Below are positions 39,849 through 48,364 of a stretch of DNA of 64,000 nt, piece after piece; position 1 is the first letter of the stretch; every line of letters begins with the position of its first letter. Source of the stretch: Halomonas campaniensis (lineage in GTDB: Bacteria > Pseudomonadota > Gammaproteobacteria > Pseudomonadales > Halomonadaceae). The notes beneath the pieces are model-generated. The model was not told the DNA's origin, made no database searches, and worked only from the letters and a program-made list of their open reading frames with translations. The DNA lies in assembly GCF_014193375.1 (NCBI RefSeq), contig NZ_JACHZF010000011.1:62001-126000 (forward strand), read 5' to 3'. The position numbers and the translations under genes are program-made.

Positions 39849-40910
39849 TCAGCGCTCGATGCCGCCCATCGGCAGGCGATATTCCGGCCAGCGGCTCATC
39901 GCATCCTTGAAGCCGCGCTGGGACTCGAGCACGCGAGCGAACCACTCGTTGTCCGCGGCGTACTCATCTTCCCACTTCTCGGTCTCTTCATAGATGGTGT
40001 CGATGAACGACTGGTCCAGATGGACGATCTCGTTGGGGCCGTCGACCAGTTCCTGATAGGCGTCCAGGTCGGCGAACGAGCTGGCCAGCCAGGTCTCGAA
40101 CACTGTCAGCTTGCCGGCCAGGCGCAGAATCTCCTGCTCCTCCTCGGAGAGCTCGTTCCAGGTGTCCTCGTTGACCTGGCACTCAAGGAAACCGCCGGAC
40201 TGATGCACCCCGGGGATGATCACGTACTGGGCCACTTCCTGGAAGCCGGTCGGGCGATTCATCTCCGGGCTGCCCCACTCGGCGGCGTCGATCACGCCCC
40301 GCTCCAGCGCGCTGTAGATATCGCCGCCGGCCATCACCACGGTGGATGCCCCGAGACGGGACGCCAGCTCCGCCCATGCACCGGAAGTGCGCAGCCGCAG
40401 GCCCTGAAAGTCCTCCAGCGTCTCTACCTTCTTGTTGGAGTGCAGGAAGATCTCGGTGCCGAGGATGGCACAGGGGAAGGCCACCACGTCGAAGACATCC
40501 CGACGGAACTCCTCGTAGAGCTCCACGCCGCCGCCCTCGTACATCCACAGCATGAACTCCTCCGGCGTCAAGCCACTGGAGTGGCCGGCCAGCAGCGCGG
40601 CGGTGGGGTCGGTGCCGTAGTCGTAGTTGATGTAGTTGTGGCTGATCTGGGCCACGCCGGCCTTGACGGTGTTGGTCACCCGCAGCGCGCCGCCCAGGGT
40701 GCCTCCGGGGAACACCTCGATCTCGATGCTGCCACCAGTCAGCTGGTTGACGCGGTCGGCGTAGAGCTGGGCATCCCGCTCCAGCCAGGGGCCGCCGCTC
40801 CAGGGCGTGGCCATGCGCCAGCTGCGATCGGCCGCCTCGGCCACTGCCGAAGCGGAGGCGAGACCCATGGCCAGGCCCACGGAAATCGCGATCCGGTTGA
40901 GTTTATGCAT
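39849..40910 (-). CDS. dctP: TRAP transporter solute-binding protein (DctP, TakP-like)
   Basis: 353 residues with a signal peptide ending near SASAVAEAADR. Motifs of the DctP fold: EVFPGGTLGGALRVTNTVKAGVAQISH, SNKKVETLEDFQGLRLRTSG (with the carboxylate-binding Arg) and ALERGVIDAAEWGSPEMNRPTGF. The AAEW-x2-P/N pattern and long C-terminal helix resemble TakP-type proteins that bind 2-oxo acids, so an organic or keto acid is the likely ligand (inference). ATG 40910 has GGGAG upstream; an ATG ten codons earlier gives a poorer signal peptide. The 279 bp upstream contain no gene and should hold the operon promoter. Confidence 0.9.
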   Translation of the reverse strand: MHKLNRIAISVGLAMGLASASAVAEAADRSWRMATPWSGGPWLERDAQLYADRVNQLTGGSIEIEVFPGGTLGGALRVTNTVKAGVAQISHNYINYDYGTDPTAALLAGHSSGLTPEEFMLWMYEGGGVELYEEFRRDVFDVVAFPCAILGTEIFLHSNKKVETLEDFQGLRLRTSGAWAELASRLGASTVVMAGGDIYSALERGVIDAAEWGSPEMNRPTGFQEVAQYVIIPGVHQSGGFLECQVNEDTWNELSEEEQEILRLAGKLTVFETWLASSFADLDAYQELVDGPNEIVHLDQSFIDTIYEETEKWEDEYAADNEWFARVLESQRGFKDAMSRWPEYRLPMGGIER

Positions 40911-41189
40911 TGTCAGTCGCTCCCTTGTCATGGCCGGCACGCCCGCGGCGATGTCCGGCCGTTATTGTGTTGCAATCAGGGTTCAGGTTGAGCCATCCCT
41001 ACCTTACGGCCTGTCCATCCCGATAATTTGCCCGAGGCTACGCAACGCTCTGCCGAAACTCAGGAAATCGAGGGAGTGTTGGAAGACGCTCTGATGTAAT
41101 CATGCAATTAAGGGGCCAAGGAGACGTCAACGGTGTCATAAGTGACAGGGCGCTGGACCATGGGAGCGGAAGTTCCCTGTTCCCCGGCA

Positions 41190-41729
41190 TCACGCCGGTC
41201 CCGGCGCCGCCACACGCATCTCGAAGGCGTTGAGCGTCATGGCCACCAGCGAGTAGTAGCCGATGATGCCCACCACCTCGACCAGGGCCTGGGTGCCAAG
41301 CGCCTGCCGGGCGGCATTGAAGGTGTCGTCGTCGATGCGGCGTTCGTCCAGCAACTGGCGCGCAAGGGTCTGAAGCAGTTCCAGCCTCGGGGTCTCGAGG
41401 CGCGCCCAGCCGCCCTCGCGAAGGGTTGCCACCGTTGCCTCCGGCAGGCCCGCCTCAATCGCAATGGGCTCATGGATCTGCTGCTCACCGTCACAGTGAA
41501 AATGCGCGGCAACGCAGAGGATCAGGAGCTCACTCTCGACCAGTGAGAGCTGCGTGTCATAGCGGCAGAAAGCGCCCAGCTGCTGAGCGGGCCCCGCAAG
41601 CCCTGGGCTGTGTAGCCAGGCCAGGAAGGGGCCATCGGCATTGCCCCGGGTCTTGAGCACCGATTGGTAGATAGCGTGCTGCTGCGGGTCCATGTCGTGT
41701 GCCGAGGGCAACTCGATCCTTGACTGCAT
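41190..41729 (-). CDS. Carboxymuconolactone decarboxylase (CMD/AhpD-like) family protein
   Basis: 179 residues, all-helical. SLVESELLILCVAAHFHCDGEQQIHEPIAIEAG is the CMD core, with Cys and the following His/Glu set of this fold, though only a single Cys is visible rather than the CxxC of AhpD. The usual role is a decarboxylase or peroxidase-like activity; the substrate is unknown. The ATG has GGAGACA upstream. It lies 18 bp downstream of the fused TRAP permease on the same strand, so it likely acts on the compound taken up by that transporter. Confidence 0.8.
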   Translation of the reverse strand: MQSRIELPSAHDMDPQQHAIYQSVLKTRGNADGPFLAWLHSPGLAGPAQQLGAFCRYDTQLSLVESELLILCVAAHFHCDGEQQIHEPIAIEAGLPEATVATLREGGWARLETPRLELLQTLARQLLDERRIDDDTFNAARQALGTQALVEVVGIIGYYSLVAMTLNAFEMRVAAPGPA

Positions 41730-41747
41730 GTCGTGTCTCCAGCGTGG

Positions 41748-43664
41748 TTACAGGTCTTGTTTCACGGGGGGGCGAATGGGCTCTCTCCTGCCCTGCTGGC
41801 GGCCCGCGACGAAGCAGTAGGTCGCGATCACGACAATCAGCACACCGCCTGCCAGGTCAACCAGCATCCCGGGCATGATCAGCATCAGCGCAGCCGCGAA
41901 CAGCAGACCCCTCAGGTAAAGGTTCATGCGAATCCAGAGCCAGCCGATCAGCGAGGCGGCCAGTGCAATGACGCCGACGCCTGCCGCCAGCGAGTTGATC
42001 GTCATCTGCAGGCCAGAACCGAGCCCCAGGATCGACGGCGCGAAGACGAACATGTAGGGCACGATGAAGCTGGCCAGTCCGAGCTTGAGGGCGGTCAGGC
42101 TGGTGCGCCACGGGTCGGAGTCGGCAATGGCGGCGGCGGCATAGGAGGCCAGCGCCACCGGTGGCGTGATCGCCGACACCCCGGCGCAATACATGACGAA
42201 CAGGTGCGCCGCCAGGATGGGTACGCCAAACTCGACGAGCCCCGGGGCCAGCAACACGGCGAGGATGATGTAGGCCGCCGGGGTGGGCATGCCCATCCCC
42301 AGAATCACCCCACACAGCATGGTCAGGACCAGCAGCAAGGGCAGGCTGCCCTGTGAAATGCTCAGCACGATGGAACTCATCCGCAACCCGAGCCCGGTCT
42401 GGGTCACGACCCCGACGATGATGCCCCCCACGGCGCTGGCGATGGTGATCTGGCCGATGATGCGCGGCGCATCATTCATGGCCTTGAGGCAATTCTCGAC
42501 CAGCAGCGTGCGAGACTCCCGCTCGAACACCACCTGAGCCAGGACCAGGGAGCCGAGCGCATAGAGCGCCGCCAGCGTGGGCGTATAACCACTGGAGAGA
42601 ACGCCAAGCATCACGATCACTGGCAGCAGCAGGTAGCCGCGCTGCTTGAGCACCTCGAAAGCGCGGACATCCGCGACCTCGGGAGAGAGCTCGAGGCGCC
42701 GTGCCTCGAAGTGCACCATGGCGATGACCGAGATGAAGTAAAGCAGCGCCGGGATGATGGCCGCCTGGGCGATCTCGATGTAGGGCATGCCGATGAATTC
42801 GGCCATGATGAAGGCGGCGGAGCCCATCACCGGGGGCATGAACTGCCCGCCCGACGAGGAGACAGCCTCCACCCCTGCGGCGAAACGTGGCGGAAAGCCG
42901 GCACGCTTCATGGTCGGGATGGTGAAGGAACCGGTGACCACGACGTTGCCGGCCGAGCTTCCCGACAGAGACCCCATCAGGGCGCTGGAGACCACGGCGG
43001 TCTTGGCCGCACCGCCGGTAAAACGACCGGTCAGACTGCGCGCCAGGTCGGTGAAGAAGGTACCGGCGCCAGATGAGACCAGGAAGGCACCGAAAAGCAC
43101 GAACAGGAATACATAAGTGGCCGTGACCCTCAACGGCGTCGTCCAGAGGCCATCCTGGGTCAGGTAGGTGGACTCGATGATCGATTCGAAGCTGTAACCG
43201 CGATGCCACAGCACGGACGGCAGGTAATTGCCCCACAGCGCATAGGCGATGGCCGTCGCGCCCAGGATCACCAGGGGCCAGCCGACCACCCGGCGGGCCG
43301 CCTCAAGCACGGTAAATACCAGCATGGCACCGAACAGCAGCTGCGGCGTGGTAAGCGGATCGAAATAGAGCATCCGCTGCTGCAGCTCGGCAGAATTCAG
43401 GGCGAGAAAAGCACAACCGCCGACCGCCATGGCAGTCAGGCCCAGGTCTCGCAGGATGAGCAGGGCCCCGAGGGACCCTGCGGCAGGTTTGCGATAGGTC
43501 CAGAAGATGATCACCAGGGCAAACCCGAGGTGTACGGGCAAATGCACTTCGGAGATGGGCGTCCCGAAGAAGGCCGTCATGATGTGGTAGAAGGACATGG
43601 CGACGGCAAGCGCCGTGACCGTGTGCTTCAAACCCGTCCGGAACGTGTCGTGGGAAAGTGTCAT
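41748..43664 (-). CDS. Fused TRAP transporter permease (4TM/12TM, TAXI type)
   Basis: 638 residues: about four N-terminal helices equivalent to DctQ joined to a DctM-like domain. Seen: SGAGTFFTDLARSLTGRFTGGAAKTAV, MGSLSGSSAGNVVVTGSFTIP, GFPPRFAAGVEAVSSSGGQFMPPVMGSAAF and GMGMPTPAAYIILAVLLAP, diagnostic of the fused permeases that work with TAXI binding proteins. The matching binding protein is encoded 44 bp upstream. The ATG at 43664 has GAGGTCGAG before it. Confidence 0.93.
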   Translation of the reverse strand: MTLSHDTFRTGLKHTVTALAVAMSFYHIMTAFFGTPISEVHLPVHLGFALVIIFWTYRKPAAGSLGALLILRDLGLTAMAVGGCAFLALNSAELQQRMLYFDPLTTPQLLFGAMLVFTVLEAARRVVGWPLVILGATAIAYALWGNYLPSVLWHRGYSFESIIESTYLTQDGLWTTPLRVTATYVFLFVLFGAFLVSSGAGTFFTDLARSLTGRFTGGAAKTAVVSSALMGSLSGSSAGNVVVTGSFTIPTMKRAGFPPRFAAGVEAVSSSGGQFMPPVMGSAAFIMAEFIGMPYIEIAQAAIIPALLYFISVIAMVHFEARRLELSPEVADVRAFEVLKQRGYLLLPVIVMLGVLSSGYTPTLAALYALGSLVLAQVVFERESRTLLVENCLKAMNDAPRIIGQITIASAVGGIIVGVVTQTGLGLRMSSIVLSISQGSLPLLLVLTMLCGVILGMGMPTPAAYIILAVLLAPGLVEFGVPILAAHLFVMYCAGVSAITPPVALASYAAAAIADSDPWRTSLTALKLGLASFIVPYMFVFAPSILGLGSGLQMTINSLAAGVGVIALAASLIGWLWIRMNLYLRGLLFAAALMLIMPGMLVDLAGGVLIVVIATYCFVAGRQQGRREPIRPPVKQDL

Positions 43665-43708
43665 TGGCTCGACCTCATGGGCTTGCCCTGGCTGTTGGCG
43701 AGACGTGA

Positions 43709-44692
43709 TCAGAAGGTGTTGTTGATCTCGACGCCGGCTTCCTCATAGGCGCGCACGGCCCCCGGGTGTAGCTCGATGCCGGCGATGTTCGCCATGTACT
43801 CGCCGCTCAACGGCGCCATGGCCGCATGCACTCCCTGGATGCGCTCAAGGTTGTCGAGCATGGTCTTGACGATCCAGTAGGCATCCTCCTCCGGCATGTC
43901 CTCATGGGAGAACAGGATCAGATCCGAGGTCACGGTGGGAATATCGACCTCCTGGCCCGGATAGCTCCCGGCCGGGATGGAGGAATAGGCATAACCCGGG
44001 TTGATGTCGCTGATCCGTTCAAACTCCTCCTCGGAGAGCGGCAGCAGCTTCATGTCGACGGTGTGGAAGAGTTCGGTGAAGGTGCCATTGGGGTAGCCTG
44101 AGAGCAGGGTGAAGCCCTCGAGGTTGCCATCCTTGATGGCATCGGAGGCAAAGTTGTGGCTGCCGCGGGCGCAGTCGAGATCCTCTTCGCTGATGCCGGC
44201 GGCCTCGAGACGGTCCACGAATGCGGCCTGGGTAGAGTTGCCCAGCGCCATGCAGTTGACGCTGACCCCGACCAGTTCCTCCACCGACTCGATACCGGAG
44301 TCTCGGGTAACCCCGACGTGCTGGTAGCTCGGGAACAGGGCCGCCAGGGCCCGCACGTTGGTGATCGGCTCGTTGAAGGGCGCCTGGCCGGCCTGAGCCA
44401 CCGGCGGCACCGTGGAGGTGGTCACGCCAAGTTCGGCCTGGCCGGCACTCACGCGCGAGACGTTGGCCAGGCCAGCCCCGACCTCGGCGTTGGTGCGTGT
44501 CCCCTCGCTGCCGAAGATTTCCGCAATGCCCGCAGTGATCGGATACCAGGTGCCACCGGGCGATCCGCTCAGCAGGCTGAGGTTGGAGGGCTGTGCCTGA
44601 GCCGTGGCACCTACGGTAAGGGCAAGGGCGGTCAGGCCGGCAAGGCCCGACCCTTTGAGCAGTCGCGAAGTACGAGTGGCTGTCGGCTTCAT
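43709..44692 (-). CDS. TAXI-family TRAP solute-binding protein
   Basis: 327 residues with a signal peptide (GLAGLTALALTVGATAQAQ). SLLSGSPGGTWYPITAGIAEIF near the mature N-terminus is the TAXI-family glycine-rich ligand loop, and AGLANVSRVSAGQAELGVTTS follows. The family binds glutamate, 2-oxo acids or other organic acids. ATG 44692 has a CAGGAG site 7 nt upstream. It is followed directly by the fused permease and the CMD-family gene, and lies 113 bp downstream of the dehydrogenase gene. Confidence 0.92.
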   Translation of the reverse strand: MKPTATRTSRLLKGSGLAGLTALALTVGATAQAQPSNLSLLSGSPGGTWYPITAGIAEIFGSEGTRTNAEVGAGLANVSRVSAGQAELGVTTSTVPPVAQAGQAPFNEPITNVRALAALFPSYQHVGVTRDSGIESVEELVGVSVNCMALGNSTQAAFVDRLEAAGISEEDLDCARGSHNFASDAIKDGNLEGFTLLSGYPNGTFTELFHTVDMKLLPLSEEEFERISDINPGYAYSSIPAGSYPGQEVDIPTVTSDLILFSHEDMPEEDAYWIVKTMLDNLERIQGVHAAMAPLSGEYMANIAGIELHPGAVRAYEEAGVEINNTF

Positions 44693-44804
44693 GGGGTCTC
44701 TCCTGATTGTGCTTGTGGTAACCCTGGCCTTCCGCAGGCAAGGGGGAGTCGCACTGCCTCGGGGGCAGCAGGTCCTTCTCACCGCATGACGGTGCTGTCC
44801 TTGT

Positions 44805-45716
44805 CTAGTCGACGGGGGGTCGAATCTTGAGTAGCGACGTCAACTGGCGATCGCGTCGCCGAAAGTGCTCGTCGATGCTGTCGTCGCCGTAGGCGGACTC
44901 GACACCCTCGATGATGCGCGCCATCAGGGCGTCATCCACCTTGGGGGTGCCCAGGGAGTTCCAGCGATAGACCTGGCTCTCGCCGAGATTGGCCAGGTAT
45001 TGCCGGATGCCCCCGCTGCCGCCACCGAGGTGATAAGTCAGGAAGGGGCCATTGATCGCCCACCGCAGTCCCGGCCCGTCGGTGATGGCCCGATCGATGT
45101 CCTCGACGCTGGCTACCCCCTCCTGCAACAGATAGAGCGCCTCGCGCCACAGGGCTGAACTCAGCCGGTTGGCCAGGTGGCCCACCATCTCCTTGTTGAG
45201 CACGACCGGCGACTTGCCCTGGCTGGCGTAGAAGGTCTTGACGGCATCGCATATCGAATCGTCGACGCCAAAGATCTCGACAAGGGGTACGAGATGGGGG
45301 GGATTGTAGGGATGCGCAATCACCACGCGATCCGGACTGGCGACGCCCAGAGTGAGGTCGGAATGGGTCAGGGACGAGGTGTTGCTGGCAATGATGGCCC
45401 CGGAGCCGGCGTAGGCCTGAATCTCCGCGATCAACTGGCGCTTGAGCGTGACGTTTTCGGGAGCACACTCGAGAATCAGGGGAGAATCCGCCACCGCTTC
45501 CCCGAGATCGTGACAGATACGTGGCTCGCGAACTGGGCTGCCAAGACTGGGGAAGTGAGCAGCAATCCGTTCCAGCACGTCCCCTTCCGGCTGGTCGCCA
45601 TGGTGATAGACAACGACCGGAAGACCGCGAGACAGGAAGTAGGCCGCCCAGCTCGCGCCGATGGTACCGCAGCCGACGATGGCAAGGGGGCTGTCATGGC
45701 TGAGCCCGAGTGACAT
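44805..45716 (-). CDS. 3-hydroxyacyl-CoA dehydrogenase-family NAD enzyme (carnitine/gulonate dehydrogenase-like)
   Basis: 303 residues. N-terminal Rossmann fold LAIVGCGTIGASWAAYFLSRG, ECAPENVTLKRQLIAEIQ, and the catalytic region SNTSSLTHSDL and VIAHPYNPPHLVPLVEI with the active-site His and nearby Asn/Glu, then a C-terminal helical domain. The size and HPYNPPH pattern resemble the lambda-crystallin/L-carnitine dehydrogenase group rather than long-chain beta-oxidation enzymes. It may oxidise the hydroxy acid brought in by the TAXI transporter downstream. AGGATCACGCC lies before the ATG. It is divergent from a LysR gene 95 bp away. Confidence 0.82.
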   Translation of the reverse strand: MSLGLSHDSPLAIVGCGTIGASWAAYFLSRGLPVVVYHHGDQPEGDVLERIAAHFPSLGSPVREPRICHDLGEAVADSPLILECAPENVTLKRQLIAEIQAYAGSGAIIASNTSSLTHSDLTLGVASPDRVVIAHPYNPPHLVPLVEIFGVDDSICDAVKTFYASQGKSPVVLNKEMVGHLANRLSSALWREALYLLQEGVASVEDIDRAITDGPGLRWAINGPFLTYHLGGGSGGIRQYLANLGESQVYRWNSLGTPKVDDALMARIIEGVESAYGDDSIDEHFRRRDRQLTSLLKIRPPVD

Positions 45717-45811
45717 GGCGTGATCCTGTTGTTCTTGTATGCGATTTACTATGAGCGCCAGGCACTGTATTTTTCAAATTTAAATAATCGAAGCTTGGTT
45801 TTGTTTTTCTT
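45717..45811. promoter_or_regulatory. Divergent promoter region between LysR gene and dehydrogenase
   Basis: A 95-bp gap with an AT-rich core at 45768-45790 (ATTTTTCAAATTTAAATAAT) that fits the T-N11-A type sites of LysR regulators. The LysR ATG has no visible Shine-Dalgarno. Confidence 0.45.
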
Positions 45812-46723
45812 ATGTCAATTTCCATCAGGCAGCTCAAGGCCTTCATCGAGATCGCCGCCACCGGGAGCTTTATCGAGGCCTCGGAGAACCTGCACCTGTC
45901 ACAACCGGCCTTGAGCCTCTCGATCAAGAAGCTGGAAGGCGCGGTGGGGGGAACGCTGTTCAATCGTTCCCGCAAGGGGATTCAGTTGACCCCGGAAGGC
46001 AAGCGCTTCCTTCCGGTGGCACGGCGCCTGGTCAGCGACTGGGACTCTGCTCTGGACGATGTCGCCCGGCTCTTCAGCAAGCAGGCCGGCCGGGTATCGA
46101 TCGCGGCCCTGCCGACCCTGGCGGCCGGGTTCCTGCCCACGGTGCTGGCCGACTTCAAACGGCAGTACCCGAACCTGGAAATCAGCGTGCATGACCTGCT
46201 GGCCAGCCAGATCGACGAACTGGTCAGCGAGGGACGCGCCGACATCGGGCTCTCCGTTCAACCACGCAACCGCGAGGCCATGCATTTCGAGCCATTGATC
46301 GAGGATCACTTTGTGGCAGTCTGCCCTGCCGGGCATCCGCTGCTGAACCAGCAGGAAGTGAGCTGGAACGAACTCCTGGCCTACCCGATCATCGATCTCG
46401 ACAGGATGTCGAGCACACGTCAGGCCATCGAGCGGGTTCTCGGGGACCTGGACCGCGAAATGAACCTGTTCTGCGAGGTCAGCCAGATCGGCACGGTCGG
46501 GCGCATGGTCGCGGCTGGCCTGGGGGTCTCCGCCCTGCCCTCGCTGAGCTTCCTGCAGATCTCGAAGGAAGGCCTGGGCTGGCGTCCACTGATATCACCC
46601 AGAGTGCCGCGCCAGCTAGGCATCATCACCCCCACGCGCACCCCACTCTCGGCGGCCGCCAAGGCGATGCTGAACGAGATTCGCGAGCATGCCCGACTGG
46701 AGCAGACACCGCTATTGAGTTAG
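45812..46723 (+). CDS. LysR-family transcriptional regulator
   Basis: 303 residues: winged helix-turn-helix at 4-63 (LKAFIEIAATGSFIEASENL, LSQPALSLSIKKLE) and a periplasmic-binding-like effector domain (about 90-295) including VSIAALPTLAAGFLPTVL and VAAGLGVSALPSLSF. It probably controls the divergent dehydrogenase and the TAXI transport genes beyond it. A short remnant of the 3' end of a related LysR gene follows 25 bp after its stop. Confidence 0.92.
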   Translation: MSISIRQLKAFIEIAATGSFIEASENLHLSQPALSLSIKKLEGAVGGTLFNRSRKGIQLTPEGKRFLPVARRLVSDWDSALDDVARLFSKQAGRVSIAALPTLAAGFLPTVLADFKRQYPNLEISVHDLLASQIDELVSEGRADIGLSVQPRNREAMHFEPLIEDHFVAVCPAGHPLLNQQEVSWNELLAYPIIDLDRMSSTRQAIERVLGDLDREMNLFCEVSQIGTVGRMVAAGLGVSALPSLSFLQISKEGLGWRPLISPRVPRQLGIITPTRTPLSAAAKAMLNEIREHARLEQTPLLS

Positions 46724-46747
46724 GGAGTGCGATAAGGTGTTACATCG

Positions 46748-46834
46748 CTCGGGAACCAGAGGCCACCGTCCGCAGCGGCTAAGGCCATGCTGGAGGTGGT
46801 TCGGCAGCATGCCGCGCTCATGGCGCCGTTGTGA
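46748..46834 (+). pseudogene. Remnant of the 3' end of a second LysR-type gene
   Basis: In one frame this encodes LGNQRPPSAAAKAMLEVVRQ followed by HAALMAPL and a stop. It aligns with the C-terminus of the intact LysR protein just upstream (the PLSAAAKAMLNEIREHARLE region). No start or HTH part remains. It is best read as the scar of a tandem LysR duplication. It overlaps the 3' end of the convergent ligase gene by 17 bp. Confidence 0.65.
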
Positions 46835-48137
46835 CCCTGTCCTGTCCGTCCCACAAGCCCACCAGCACACCCAGCCAGCCGCCATACACGACAATCCCGA
46901 TCTGATAGGCAAGGAAGGCATAGCTCAGCCCGAAGTCGATGAAGGTCACCGGCAGCAGCAGGCCGGCAACGGCCAGGCTGCGCATCGCGGGATCCCGGGA
47001 AACGAGGCGGGGCGCGAAATACCAGATCGGCAACAGGTAGAGCGCCAGCAGGCTGAGCATTGCCGGCAGGCCACGGCGCACCCAGGCGTCCAGCAGGTCA
47101 TTGTGAGCGTGCCAGTAGCGGTCCATGCCCGATGCCACCCGCCCCTGCGCCACCAGTTCGCTCATGGCACTGGCATACCCATCGTGGCCATGGCCCATCC
47201 AGGGCCTGTCGGCAATCAGCACAAGCGCCCCTCGGTACATCTCCAGCCGTGCCCCGACTGAGCCGTGAGGCTCGCCTGCCAGGTAGTTCACCGCCTCGTC
47301 CATCGCCACACCGATCCGATACTGCACCCCGCTCTGGGGCGTCAGGTAGAAGCCAGCCAGCAGCAGTGCCACCCCGCCGACCACCAGCCATCGCCGTCGC
47401 CGGGGCCAGCGACGCAGGTAGGCGCGATAGAAGACCAGCGTCGCCAGCGGCAGGGCCAGCCAACCGCCGCGAGTGCCCGATAGCGCCGAGGCCAGGAGTC
47501 CCCCCGCCGCGCCAAGCAGCATCACCAGCAGCCACTGTCGACGATTGGCCTGCTGCCAGGCCCAACCCAGCCCTGCCAGGCAGAACAGCCCGGTCAACAG
47601 CGCCAGGTTGCCGAACAGGATCGCATTCACCTCGTGATAGCCATTGGCACGGCTCGTCCCGTCGATGACCGCCTGCCATAGCGCCCAGAGCCCGTTGCCA
47701 ATCCCGCCCAGGGCGAGGCCACTCCACCACCATGACAGCCGTGGCCTCAAATGCCGCACCGCTGGCCCCAGGGTGGCGGCCAACCCCGCCGCCAGCACCA
47801 GCGGCATCGCCGCGGTCACCCCGTCCTGCCAGGCACTATGGTGCCAGAGGCCCGCTGCCATCTCCGCCCCGGCAAAGGCCAGCAATACGGCCATGGTGAC
47901 GGCCGGCGGACCGGCCCAGGCCAGGCGGGAAGGACGATCGCGCCAGGCCAGGCCGGCGGCGAGCAGCACCGCCACCGGTGCCAGCCAGTACCCCATGGGG
48001 AGGAGCAGCGGCGCCGCCGCCATCCACGCCACGGCCATCTCGCCGGCATTCGGCGGCGCGACAGCACGGCTCGGTTCTCTCCACTCCATCGGCTGGCTCT
48101 CGCTCGTGATCCTTGACTCGGCCGACCATTGAAGCAT
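46818..48137 (-). CDS. O-antigen ligase (WaaL/PglL)-family membrane protein
   Basis: About 439 residues with some eleven membrane helices. The large periplasmic loop contains GSVGARLEMYRGALVLI and DRPWMGHGHDGYASAM, then DRYWHAHNDLLDAWVRRGLP, the conserved His-Asn region of PF04932 ligases. It transfers lipid-linked glycan to lipid A or a protein, or polymerises. The start is uncertain: ATG 48137 is used here and ATG 48089 is as likely; both have poor ribosome-binding sites. It is outside the main polysaccharide locus, next to sugar-acid genes, so its acceptor is unclear. Confidence 0.82.
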   Translation of the reverse strand: MLQWSAESRITSESQPMEWREPSRAVAPPNAGEMAVAWMAAAPLLLPMGYWLAPVAVLLAAGLAWRDRPSRLAWAGPPAVTMAVLLAFAGAEMAAGLWHHSAWQDGVTAAMPLVLAAGLAATLGPAVRHLRPRLSWWWSGLALGGIGNGLWALWQAVIDGTSRANGYHEVNAILFGNLALLTGLFCLAGLGWAWQQANRRQWLLVMLLGAAGGLLASALSGTRGGWLALPLATLVFYRAYLRRWPRRRRWLVVGGVALLLAGFYLTPQSGVQYRIGVAMDEAVNYLAGEPHGSVGARLEMYRGALVLIADRPWMGHGHDGYASAMSELVAQGRVASGMDRYWHAHNDLLDAWVRRGLPAMLSLLALYLLPIWYFAPRLVSRDPAMRSLAVAGLLLPVTFIDFGLSYAFLAYQIGIVVYGGWLGVLVGLWDGQDRVTTAP

Positions 48138-48364
48138 GAGCCTGGCCCCGAAGCCCAAGCATGGTCTCGCAGCTCCATTGCGCCCCTCTGCGTCATCCGT
48201 CCAGATTGGCGAAGTGCAGCGCCTTGGCTACGATGATGACGCCCCAGAGGCCGCAGCACGGCGCCACGCACCGACCCTGATCGCCAGAGGCTCCACCCGC
48301 CGTCCGGCCTGAGGCAGGCCAGCGGCAACCACACGACAACACTTCCGCTGACACGAGGCACCGC

